Source of the DNA: Ichthyophonus hoferi
Taxonomy: Eukaryota; Opisthokonta; Ichthyosporea; Ichthyophonida; Ichthyophonidae
DNA length: 34,719 nucleotides
Assembly (NCBI GenBank): GCA_002751075.1
Contig: NAOQ01000273.1
Location: 50,229 to 84,947, forward strand
Direction of reading: 5' to 3'
Shown here: positions 13,697 to 26,500 of the stretch, in pieces
How positions within the stretch are numbered: the first letter of the stretch is position 1
Layout: every line of letters starts with the position of its first letter
Notes under the pieces: model-generated
Told to the model about the DNA's origin: nothing
The model's database searches: none
The model's input: the letters and a program-made list of their open reading frames with translations, nothing else
Made by a program: the position numbers and the translations under genes

Positions 13697-16098
13697 ATTT
13701 TGAGAATCACTAATTTAACAATGCACCTAAACGCATGTGTGCTTTCTATACTGTTTCTCCTTGCATAATTTCCCTTCAAGTTTAGAGTACATGCATCGAC
13801 CCATGCTTTTTGCGTGGTCAGGATAAATGATTGTAGCAAATGCACTCATTTCTCTGTTATCAATAAGTTCAGTATAGTTTTCTAGCTACCTCAGACTTGT
13901 ATACACAACCTCAAGTCTTTTGTAAAAAAAAATATTAATCTTTTTCAAAAGAAGTAGAACCCTTGTTTAAAATTAACTTTCATTATAATTATGCGAGCAC
14001 TCTTATTGGTCCATACTGTAAGTAGTTAATCTGTGATGAATGTATCAAATAATCGCGTAAAGATAGAGTGCTATCATGCACTATCATCTAAAATACGCGA
14101 ATATAATGAATTTTTAAACTATCACTTACTACCCTCTGTAGCTAGTTTAAACAAGTCGACTATTTTATATATAGGTGATTTCACATATTAAAATCAGTTG
14201 CTTTAGTATGCTGGACACCGTTAAATCAACATTATTAGAATCTATACGTACATGTTTTCGCTTATACCTATGAGTGAGAAAAGAACAGCCATAATCGGTG
14301 TCCTCGATATATGACTATAATTATAAAATTATTAACCCAATAGATCCAGATAAGATAGTACTTCATGATGCAGGTGGTTCAAAAATAGAGCAGCTTTTGA
14401 CATAGCAAGTCCACCAATGTGGTATAAAAGTAACTGTTAGGGGCTAAGGACTGAGAGAGTTTGACAGGCATACCTGGAATACCTGTACACGATACTTTAT
14501 TTGATTATCAGCATAAAAGCGGTATGTACGAGTACATATATGGCTATTTATTCATTTCAACAATTGGCGAAGAAAGTTGCTACTACATTTTGAAATGCGC
14601 GATGCGCTGGGAGCTCTTGATGACAATTTACAAAAACGAAGTATATATATATAAAAAAGCACTTATAAAAATTTATTTTAAAAATCAACTTTTTATTGTT
14701 GGTATTTTTTATTAATAAAAAAATTAAATACACGAAGCGCATATCGATATTTTTAGCTGGTTACAAACCAATAATATCGTCGAACTAGAGCCGAGCACTG
14801 CATTTCTCGTTTACCCATTTCTATTGAACTATATACGAAGAATCCTACAGGCTAACAATACTCTCGTAAACTAAAACTAGACCATTGCTCCTTCCTTCCT
14901 GCTACACACATGACAACCCCTTTCGTCTATGTAAGTGAATTAAGAAGAGTTTCGCACCATAGAACATGTAGCTTCAATTGTTTCATGGTATATCTGGGAG
15001 ACTGCTAGTATTACCAATACCTAGGCAGACCTATTTTTTATTACTTAGTCATCTGGGCATTAACTTTGATCTGATTTCAACAGCATTTCTATGGCCCACC
15101 AGCTTCCTGGTAATTCTTCACAGTGGCCACATTTACCAACAGGAGTAGCTCTAGGATAATATAAAACTATAAACCATACTGGGTCAAAAGCCAGCCGTTC
15201 CATAATTTATATATAAAATATAATATATTTATTAAATATTAAGATATGGACCAAACTAACCCCCGCAGTTTATGTTATTTAATTTTTTAAGCAATCAAGT
15301 AGTAATTGGTGCGTACTTAATGGTAAGAAAGTCAAAAAGCCCAGAATGGGGCATTACCCGTTTTACATAACATGGTTCAGAGATTCAATAGATTAGTAAT
15401 CTAAAGTAATCATAAAACATAGCTGTATAGTTATATTCCTAATTATTTTATTTTTTAATCACAGTGCTGTTTTGGTACGTCATATATAACTTGCGATTCT
15501 CCGCCAATATATAATGTGAGTTCTCGAAAAGATCCGTCTAATATTATGCCATATAGATTCTGACGTTACTAACATGTAAATAATGAGAGGCTGATTCCCG
15601 GTGGAAAACGAAATGAAATTCAAAAACAGATTGAATGAAAAGACATAGGCGAGCCAACCAAAAAATTGAAAAATATCACATTCAGGATATAATCTATTAG
15701 CCAACAAAACCTACAAACATTTTGATAAAAACACTATTGTTTAGCTAAGTATATGCAGATTAACTTTGGAGCACATAATAATGCATATTTATATATATCA
15801 TATAATTACTAATTTTATATTATATATTCATCGTTAATGCACTATATCTATTTAATTTGGATATTTCTTTATATAGCTATATTTATATAATATTACTAGT
15901 AATTACCGTCGCATATGTAGTCTGTTTAAAACTTGTAAGTCGGTCTTCCCTCAATTATAAATGGATATAGGTCACTGGGACAAAACCTGTTTATTTATTT
16001 CCAACACCTATATACTCCTTTAAATGAAAGTGAATATGCATTATTAAAGCCGACTTCACAAATTGAGTTTTCGTACTCTATATAATAAGTCATTTTAG

Positions 16099-16311
16099 AT
16101 CATACATTTTTGGGTCCAGATAGTCTATTGTTTAGACAAGCTGCCCAATACAGGTTCTGCTGATTTGTCTAATACTGAAGAACAAGTCGTAGCATATCCG
16201 TACTCTGTGTATACAAAGGGACATGTTGAACCCCACCTTAATTCGGTCCTTCTAAACAAATATCGATCACAGGAACACTTCTATCTCTACTTATTATTCC
16301 CAACATGGTAA
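16099..16311 (+). other. Open stretch without a start codon, unassigned
   Basis: Seventy codons are open after an upstream stop, with no ATG. The translation looks more protein-like than the repeat-derived frames nearby (for example VVAYPYSVYTKGHVEPH and YRSQEHFYLYLLFPTW). I do not recognise the family. In an AT-rich 34 kb window an open frame of this length is expected by chance, so a decayed exon, a relic of a mobile element or pure chance are all possible. No good splice sites frame it. Confidence 0.15.
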
Positions 16312-19060
16312 CATAGAAAGTTTAAGTAGTTTATCATGGGCACAAAGCCTGGTTGCTATATTAAATCAACTCTTGTGCATTATATCCAGTAAATTCGCAA
16401 AGGAAAATTATACTCTTATACTCAGGCATATGGAGGTGACAACCCAAACACGCTAGCGTAAGGTAGATAAAATAGTTTTTAAAACTTCCATGTTAAAAAT
16501 AAAATAGATGATAAAATTTGAAGCTTTATGTAATTTCTCACAACCTCTTTTGTACTATATTATTCCAATGTTATTCTTGTTCTCTTTGTTTTAAAGTATG
16601 TATGTAGTTTGTTTGGTTCTGTTTTTCTCTACCTCTTTTGATTTATTTACAATCATACTTGGTAACCTGCATTAAAATTCCAACTCTTTCATTTTTTATA
16701 AAAAATGGGTTGTTACTTGAATTTATTTGCATATGGAAACCTTCTGCCCTTTATTTTATATTATATTGCTTGTATAGGTGTTTCGTTTTGTAGATAAAAA
16801 AAGCATTTATTTTATCTTTTATGAGCCACCTATTCGATGCTGTTGATTAATAATAATACATCCCATATTTGGATAATAATATAGCCATATATGGTTTAAT
16901 GGCTATATATAATTTATTTTATGTCATCCAATCACTAATTTCTAATTCTGAAAAAAAAAAATTATGCAATGAATTTAAGCAGTTTGATTGCTGAATCATG
17001 CACCCGGGAGCGACGGTAATCAATTTTATAAAGTAGAGATATCTGATTGGTTGGCTTTTAAAGGTATTAGTTGATACAATACAGATGTAGTCTGAAAAAT
17101 AGTTAGTGCAATCTATTGATTAAATAGCCATCAAAGATGATTGATCAAAATTGAACCAGAGGCCCTGCGACTGCCATAGGGTACTGTGACTGCAGTGTGG
17201 TAGTGCATTATGGTCAACACCGGAGTAGTTTAATATACAACTTGATGAGACGATTATTTATATTTTAGAAAATATTCAAATCTACATATTTAGCAAGCAT
17301 GATTTTATTAGAATAGCCAAAGGATTATTAGAGCTAGCTGGAAAGAGACTTAAAGTTCTATTATATCAAACTCATTAATATATGAACACAAATGTAATTA
17401 TAATATAATTGTTTTTTTTATGTTGGTATAGACTTACAGAATACTACGTCAAACCACCACCTGTATTTTGATACTTAAATGTGCTCCAAGAAGAACTTAC
17501 ATGATAATACAGTGATGATTTACTACCAAATTTAAAAGTAAACAATGAACAATAGTCACATAAGATGTGATGCACTCGCTATAGCAAATGACTAAGAGAT
17601 CATTTTGCATTAAACATTTAAATATACACTTACTGTATGGGATTGTGTAGTGTGCAAGATTACAGCCGGGCCATTACTCACTTAACTAACGGGCCTAATC
17701 ATTAACAGTTTAAAAGAAGATTTACAGAAATATTATTAAATTAATTTGATTGGTTTAGGATATATTCGTATCCCTTTGTATATAATTAGTTCTACATATA
17801 CCATTGAAATTAGTATTAACATTGTAGATATATAGAGGATGTATTTTCAGCAATAATAAATAGGCTGGTTTTGTTTATTTTTTATTCTGAACCTAGATGT
17901 CTTTCGGCCAAACTATTTAATCCGTCATAATTACCATTTACTCACTAATGACCTAACACGATTCCTATCGTATCTGAACTGTGATATGAAAATCTTATGT
18001 ATTAATCTAATTTTTTATAAATATATATATATTGGAGTTATCAGGCTAGCTAATATAATCTGCTAATATTGACTAAAAACATTTACGTAATTCTATATAT
18101 GATTGGCTTCACTTTTTTTAGACAATTAATTATAAACCAATGAAAATAACGATACAATTAAATATGATTACATTTTTATGTAATTCTCATTTTGCATTGA
18201 ATCGGAGATTACCCACGAGACTCGCATTAATAACAGATCTGATTCGGCCGATCCTATATCAAAATACCATTGGACAAATTGGTTTTTCTTTATCTTGTTT
18301 TGTAAAGTTTAGTTTTATCTTTCGACTATAAAACCCTGAGCCATTTAATGAGTCCAATCAAATACTTTAGTGCTATCTTTTTAGATCTGCTTTCTATTTT
18401 GGCGCGAAAATGCCTGTATTTACTTGGATGACGTTTAACCAAATTTTTCTTTCATGGATGCTAGTAAACAAACATAATAAAAGCCTGCAAAGAGAAACTA
18501 TATATTAATCGGAAAGCTATAATAGGCCACCCTTTTGTTCATGACAAACATAGTATAAAGTATACAGATACATTTTTTTAGCAATAAGCAATATAAATGG
18601 AAACAACAGTATTGCACATAACTACTTTTTAAATTTATCGCACTTGAACTCTCTTTTGCTTTCGTATAGTTAATTATGTTTTCAATTTGGTACATATATT
18701 TTTAGAGATAATTTCTATATATATTAATCCGTCTGTTCACATGTAGAAACGTCTTAGAATTACATAGTCTCTAAATTGTTATATCTCCAAAACAATTTTT
18801 CTTTTTAGTTTTTTTACTTTTTCTGTCAATTATTGAACAAAAAACAAGCCAATGCCACAATTATTGCATCCAGTGAAATGACGTAGAATATGGCAATTAC
18901 TATTTGAGCAATTTTATAGCAGAGCATGGCTATAGGCCACAATGACTATGGCAGGTACTTCACCAAGAAATAAAAAAGTGTACGGATAGGATAAAGAGAT
19001 GATTTCTTATGATACATTTATCTAATATTTGGATTAAATTCAAAAAACTTTTCATACTCT

Positions 19061-19088
19061 CACTTATTATTATTATTATTATTATTAT
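19061..19088. repeat. TTA trinucleotide microsatellite
   Basis: Eight to nine perfect TTA/ATT units end at ATGACATGG. No other feature is associated with it. Confidence 0.9.
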
Positions 19089-19599
19089 GACATGGCTATC
19101 TTGTTTTGTTTAAATAAGGGCAGGATGTAATCATTACACCAACTCCAATACATGCATGCATCATACATTAATTTTATCATTAATTGCCTGTTATTTTTTA
19201 CCCTTGTTCAATAATCTTTGAAAAGTATTTAGTGTCTCCGATAATACTTTGTAGACATATTAGGGCGCCCTTAAAATCTATAACATATGCATAGGGTATT
19301 GTATGAGCTAATAATTTTGAAATAGAGTAAAGTAAGGTAAGTTATGACAGTAGCAAGAAAAATGGGATAAAATTGAATGTATTAGATAGAAATAAAATTA
19401 AAAACAACACGGACCCTTTTAGAGTAAGAGGAAATAGATTTTAATTATATCGGTATAATTATTTAAGGAAAATGTCCGTTTTAAAAGTTAAGAGACGGAG
19501 ATTAGTGAATATATACGAAAAAACATGAGTAGATTATCAACTACTAGCAGGTAGTTGATGAGAGCAACCACAATTTTCCCCAGCACAAGGAGAGCAAAG

Positions 19600-19635
19600 A
19601 TGCAACGCCATGGATTTACTAAAGCAATTGAATAA
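19600..19635 (+). CDS. Overlapping upstream ORF at the start of the PHD-finger gene
   Basis: An ATG ten bases before the presumed start codon (19610), in another frame, opens an eleven-codon peptide [11 protein letters not shown] that ends in TAA at 19635, inside the first coding exon. Its context has A at -3, so scanning ribosomes could use it. If real it would reduce initiation at 19610. This is an inference from sequence context only. Confidence 0.35.
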   Translation: MQRHGFTKAIE

Positions 19636-22600
19636 ACTTCAAATGTGTTTTATACAAGTAAGTGCGAATTTTGCATTTACTATTATCCTGTAAAGGCTTT
19701 TCTGTACAAATTAGATAATTATATAAACTGTTGTTTTCATACACGAGGAGAGGCTTGACCCGTTTGGGTGTAAATAAGAAGTAAATCTTTAAAAATATAA
19801 GAAATAATGGCAAATTAAGGCAGTTTTTGCTATCAAACACGGACTAGGGGCAGAAATAATAAAGGAAAATACTAACATTTGCTGGAGTATAAAAGTATAT
19901 TGTGTCAATATATATATACGTCCTGTTTGTCTAAAAGTACACATTTATTTTGCTGCTTTTGTTGGTAAAATTCTTAAAATTGTGAATAGTTTATGATGAT
20001 CCCTTACACTCAAATAGATGAATAAGACAGATAGAAGTAAAGGTACATGTGTACTGATACAGTAGCGCACTTTTACATGTGTACTTATATACGAAGATAT
20101 GTATGATCGCATCAACATCAACTCAATCACTTATATGTTTATATACCTGGAAAGCCACCTAAGCTTCATTCCAATTATAAAACATGCCTATATAAGCTCT
20201 ATATGAGAACAATTAAAATGTTTTATAAATAAAAAGAGTAGAAGTTGCTGAAAAATCAACTAATAACTGTTATATACCCTAATAGGTCCTGGAGGAAAAC
20301 AAGACTCTTAAAGTGCGCATCCCACCTGTTGTTCATTCTCCTCTTATTCTGGATTTTTTCCATTATCTCTTTTGCTATTGCTTCTCATTTTCGTTTTACA
20401 ATTATTTGTATCATCAGGTTGACATCTTATTCTCTTTTAAATTTTTATACTGTGGCTTTACAACTTAGAACCAATGGCATCGCGTTAGCATTAACCACTT
20501 ATCAATACAGATGTAGAAAATGCAAGGCAGGTGTAGCCACCGTTATTAATAATTAGATATAATATATATAAAGGGTATAGTGTATCTAGATAAAGGGTAC
20601 ACACCGTTTCTACTTTTCTTCTAACTATCATGAATAATACACAAGCATTCTTGTCTCAATTTTATAATTATCTTTACAGACACGACCACGTTTACTTGCA
20701 TGACTGGTAGTAAACACGATTTTCAATATATATTTAGATCCCATGTGCACATATTATCATAATAACAATCACTAAACAATAAAAGGAGGTACCAAAGAAA
20801 AGTACATTGAAATAAAAAAATAAAAATAAATGAACAATTTAAATATATAGGATTTGTTAGCCTATGATTGCTATATAAAAACATCGAAAATAAATCATAA
20901 TACCATAAATTGAAAACTTATAATGAAAAACCCTAAAATGTCATGCAACCTAATAACTGTAGCTACGTATAGGCTCAAGTAAAATCATACCTTGATGTAA
21001 CTGCCCAAACTGCAGATTTTGAAACCCAGCAAAGTGCTACACTGGTATGTCATACACATTGAGTATATTAGCTAGACCTATTCCATATGAGTATCAATCT
21101 TTTCTCCCACCTCATCTATTTCCTTTCTTCAAACATTCAACCTATTTGTCATTTATTATGAGGTCAAAGAATTGGTTTTCTGTTATTTAGTTAATTAAAC
21201 AGTTCTTTCCCTGGGTTTCTCTCAAGTTTTGATATAAGGACTATACATCCCTTCATCCGCCGTGTACATATCTTAAATCAATTCAGATAACAATGTAAAG
21301 TAAAAAATAACTAGATACTAATAAGGAACATACATATATGTAAAAAAAAGAAAAAAGGAAAATAAAGAAATAAGAGAATATATAAAGAAAAATTAAAAAA
21401 AAGAAAAAAAAGAATGCGGAGCGGAGATAAATATACACGTAGTTGCACAGAGAAAGGCATATTATTAAGCAGCAATAAACGTACACATGCATCAATATAA
21501 CAATACATCAATCAACACAACGCCTACAAACACAAAGAGAACATTGAAGCAAGAAGCTACAGAGGCACAACGTAAACATAAAGAAGAAAACGTCTTCTTT
21601 CAGGCCCAATTTACAGCCCAGAGCGGCCTTCTAAACGCAGAGAAGGTGAATTCTGCCGTCCTACTACTGAGTTATCTGTTTGATTTTAAACCTTTTTTTT
21701 AATGGTTTCTTATTTACATATTTTGACGTTTTATCAAGAGTGTATACCCATGCACTAAATCTACCAAATAGCATTGCCAACCTTATTCACGCCGCTTTTT
21801 CTTCTATGTATATCATTTTATATTATCAAGAGTTGTCTACTTTAAATAAGTCTGTAATGTTTTTCTGACGACAAATATAAATACAGAAGCGATATTTGGT
21901 TATGCTTGAGGCTAAAGATCAACAAATAGCCCCACTGAACTCCCAGATAACTGCTCACAAGGTCTGGTGTGTGTGTGCACATATGCGGTGTCTGTGACTT
22001 TCTTTTTCTTTCCATATTTCTACTTACTATGTATCTCCCTCCAAGTTTGCATGTTATGTTCTTTAGGTTTTTAACTTTTGTATGAATGTACTATAAAGGT
22101 TTGGACACTACCTATAACAACATAGTCAAGTAACCCAGTTAGTTATATTTATACATATAATATTATGTAGGTTGTACTAATACTTGTTTTCCATATACCC
22201 TTTCAATAAGTATAATACAAATTCCTAATATAAAAACGTTTGTTCAAAGTATAAGATTTATTTGGGTATGGTTTAAATTGAACTAGCCTATTCCTGTTAA
22301 AACAATCTAATATGATCATTTAGTGATATGTTATTGTGGTTGAATTTTGATTTTAAGGTTTTTCATTAATATATTAATAATCACACACTATGACAACAGT
22401 TTTTGCACCCTTCAATAAATTATAAGAGATAATTATTTATGTAACAAGAAATAAGCTATTGGCATACATGAATACACAATTTATGAGAAAAGCTAGGCTT
22501 ATCAATCTCTAAACATCAAGTAAAATAAAGACCTAGATGTCACAATTTCTAACTTACTCTATCTTTCTCTTGGACGTCTCTTTACTGCAGTTGAGCATTA

Positions 22601-23516
22601 GAAGGTTAGAGTTAACAAAGTGTAGACAGGTATGAAACATTTTTTGCATGTCAAAATAAAATGTGAAAATGTTCTTGTTTATCTATAGACAGTGTGCGCA
22701 TTTAATTCTTTGCTAATATATAGTGTAAGCATTGTATATGCATATAACAAGTATGTGGTTAGATTACATTCTTATAATTCTACAAAGTTACCTATACCTA
22801 TCTAAGTATATTTATAATTATACGTCTATGTTATGTGATATTATGTTCATGAGTATGTTAATATAAATATAAATAATATATACCTCTATATATATATATA
22901 CATACATACATACATACATACATACATACATACATACATACATACATACATACATACATACNNNNNNNNNNNNNNNNNNNNNNNNNNNNNNNNNNNNNNN
23001 NNNNNNNNNNNNNNNNNNNNNNNNNNNNNNNNNNNNNNNNNNNNNNNNNNNNNNNNNNNNNNNNNNNNNNNNNNNNNNNNNNNNNNNNNNNNNNNNNNNN
23101 NNNNNNNNNNNNNNNNNNNNNNNNNNNNNNNNNNNNNNNNNNNNNNNNNNNNNNNNNNNNNNNNNNNNNNNNNNNNNNNNNNNNNNNNNNNNNNNNNNNN
23201 NNNNNNNNNNNNNNNNNNNNNNNNNNNNNNNNNNNNNNNNNNNNNNNNNNNNNNNNNNNNNNNNNNNNNNNNNNNNNNNNNNNNNNNNNNNNNNNNNNNN
23301 NNNNNNNNNNNNNNNNNNNNNNNNNNNNNNNNNNNNNNNNNNNNNNNNNNNNNNNNNNNNNNNNNNNNNNNNNNNNNNNNNNNNNNNNNNNNNNNNNNNN
23401 NNNNNNNNNNNNNNNNNNNNNNNNNNNNNNNNNNNNNNNNNNNNNNNNNNNNNNNNNNNNNNNNNNNNNNNATACATACATACATACATACATACATACA
23501 TACATACATACATACA

Positions 23517-23548
<32 letters not shown>

Positions 23549-26500
23549 CATACATATGCATACAAATACATACCTATAAATGCATATATATATATATATA
23601 CATACATACGTCTCTAATCCCAAATAACATGTGAGACGGGTGGTAGGAGCAAGAAATTATGCACAAGACAGAGCAAGTAGAAGCCATACAGAAAAAAATG
23701 TTGATAATTGAACAGGAAAAGAATGAATTAAAACAACACTTAGAAGAATGCTCACAAAAGATCGAAAAATTGGGTTTTGCAGGTGTGTAGTAAATATTTA
23801 AGTTATGCATATATGTATAGATATACATATAAAATACAGAAGCATGCATATGCATATACTAATCTACAGATATAAACATATGTAAGCAAACATATGCTCA
23901 ATATCTATGAATATATGTGGAGCGTGCTAAATCATATGGCTTGTGTGTCCAAGCTGGTTTTTCCACATGCATAGATACATACAAAAAGAAAAATAAAGAA
24001 ACAAGTACGTATATATAAATATATACAGAGAAAGAGGAAGTAAAAGAAAGCTTTCCAACCAAAGTACTCTATTTTATAACAAGATCTATAACTATCCCTA
24101 GTAAGTACTATAAGAGGACATCAACAAGGCATGGCTACTGTCTTGAAGGGTAATCATTATATTGTATCCCACCTTAAGGAGCAGGTATGGGTCTATGTAC
24201 AGCTTGTTTTAATTGAAATATTACTTACCTTTATGCATTTTTTTTACTGTATATAGAAATAGAAAAATGTAGGGTTTCTGTATAGATTATATGACTACCT
24301 AGATACATACATCTACGCATAGACATATAAAACAAAATATATTAGATAAATGCACTCACATATTTATATACAACAAGTATACAGACAGCTGAATGACTTA
24401 CTAAGAATCATATTGGCCTACCTAAATACCCATATAAATGTAAACATACAAGTTTACAATCTTTTGCTTCTAATTAAATATGTGCCTCCACCACACTGTC
24501 ACACCTTGCCCGACCACTTTTCCTACCATAAATACCTTTCCTATTTCATCCATATCCCTTACTACACACACTAACATACACTACTTCAATTTATTCTACC
24601 GTTCTTGTCCTATATACACACAGAATAAATTACTAGTAGATAGTCACGTAAAGGCCAAGAATGAATTACTAATAGTAAAGCAAGAGAACCTACGTCAAAG
24701 TCGTCTGTCAACGACTCAGCCTGCTACCAACAACATGGTATCCTAGAGATGCCTCTGAAACCTATTAATTTATATGCAAACTAATGATTGTTTTGCATAT
24801 ATCTGTTACAAAATGGTTTTTCCTAATATGTATTGGTATATAGAAATATCTAATTATAGTAAGCATAACGGTTTTTTGTTTTTGTTTTTATTAAAAAAAT
24901 TGATATTGTTTTGGATTTATGATTATTGTTTTATTAAAATGAAGTATATATATAATGTCGTGTTATATTATATTGTATTGAATCTATAATAATTATTATT
25001 CCATTGCCAATACTATTTTATAGTTTCAAGGCTGAAATGGCAGAGCTTAGTAAGCAGAAAATCCCGAGTTCAATTCTCGGTGGAACCTTTTTTCAGTTAT
25101 TGTAGCATTACATGATATTTTTTAGTCTTCTCAATAAGTATTCTATTTGTGCTTAACACACACTATACATTTGTATCTCGCATGGTTCCCAGTATACCTT
25201 AATTATAATTTGTTGTTCTTGTAATGTATATATACGTATGGTTATTAATCTACTATTGGCTTTCATTGATACAGCTAGACAAACCTTCAAAAATCTGGTA
25301 GATTCAAATACTACAGTGGTACATGCCAGTTTTCATTTTTAAACAATTATTTGTAGTAGCCAAGAAGTAGATTTTTTTGAACTAAACGGCAGTATTAGTA
25401 TTACTATTGAGTATGATTTTAATATTGGGAGACATATGAACAGCGTCCTTGTTTGTATTAAACAGGTGGAGGGTGATAAAGTAATTATTTTGTGCTTATA
25501 CTAGTTACAATTACAAGGGTAATAATTTATAAAAATATTTTAATAAATGATAGGTTATTAAATAATATGCTGTGATATAATATCATCGTGTCTCATATGT
25601 AATATGCTATGCAAGGCAATGAAATGCAATGCTATGCTATGATATAATTTGCTAGTATGGTATCATATAATATAATAAGATATATATGGTCATATATTCC
25701 ACTGCAAGTGGCAGTGATAATGAAGTAAAATTTATTTAACTATCATGTTAGTGTTATCAAGAACTGCAACGATTAAAACAAGAAGTACAACGCGTATTGG
25801 AAGAGAAGGCACAATACCAAGCCCAATTGAAAGCCATACAGGCCATACATGTACGTATTCTCCCTTGTGTACATAATGTTTTCCTGGTCTTTACAGTATA
25901 GCAATTAAAATAATAAAAACATTGATTTTATTATGACTAAATATTTGTAGGATTCATATATTAAACCAACATATGTATGACTATAGGTGTTTGATTTATT
26001 GAATACCAGATCACACAATTATCCTACAGTTTGAGATTTCCATTAGACCGTTTACTATTATTGCGAAGCTAATACAAGGAGTTACATCATAGCTAAATAT
26101 ACTATTCCTGCTGATTTTTCATTGGCCCTGCAGGTCACAGCCACTGAGGGTCAGTCTCGTCTCCTTGCCACTAATCAAGGATTAGAAAATGAAATACATC
26201 AGGCTCATATCTCCCTTAATGAAAGGAATGAGGCCGCAGATGCAGCAGCCAATACTGCGGCTACAACAATCCTGAATGCTGAAAACGGTGGGTGATATGG
26301 TGCAATATTTGTTTTACTGTTTAACATCTTGTGTTACTATCTTATTTCAATTATAAAATTCCTTTATTTAGTTTCCAAAAAATACCGAAACATGTGTGAA
26401 GCAATGCTGTGATAGATATGTGTATAAGATTTACTACTAATGATCTGCTGAACGTATTTTCAGTACATATTGTGGGGCCTGTTTGTTTTTACCATCTTTT

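Larger units (their letters stand above)
13700..19599. other. Gene-poor region, no supported gene
   Basis: I find no exon chain, known protein family or clear RNA gene in these 5.9 kb. Short protein-like open stretches occur near 14266-14310, 14338-14404 and 14455-14520, but they are too short to assign and do not link by phase into a convincing model. A longer open stretch without an ATG lies at 16099-16311 and is listed separately. Two small inverted repeats are visible. At 14062-14085 the arms GATAGAGTGC and GCACTATC flank TATCAT. At 16879-16908 there are perfect ten-base arms, ATATAGCCAT and ATGGCTATAT. A TTA microsatellite lies at 19061-19088. Confidence 0.5.

Noticed and set aside
16099-16455. 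Alternative genetic code in which TAA and TAG are read as Gln
   Set aside because: A longer frame would appear here, but three confident gene ends in this window use TAG, TAA and TGA as normal stops.
20245-20556. Hydrophobic 103-codon open frame
   Set aside because: It has no family resemblance, is AT-driven Leu/Ile/Phe-rich, and overlaps the tentative small coiled-coil exon in another frame.
22818-23623. Open frames of about 245 residues on the minus strand
   Set aside because: They run through 510 N and CATA repeats (YVCM periodic peptides) and have no coding content.
25022-25087. Functional tRNA
   Set aside because: The interval between D and T arms is about five bases short and no anticodon stem can form.
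25276-25298. Possible exon reading LDKPSKI in the PHD-finger gene
   Set aside because: It would leave phase 2 before an exon that is open only in phase 0, so it breaks the chain unless another unseen exon corrects it.
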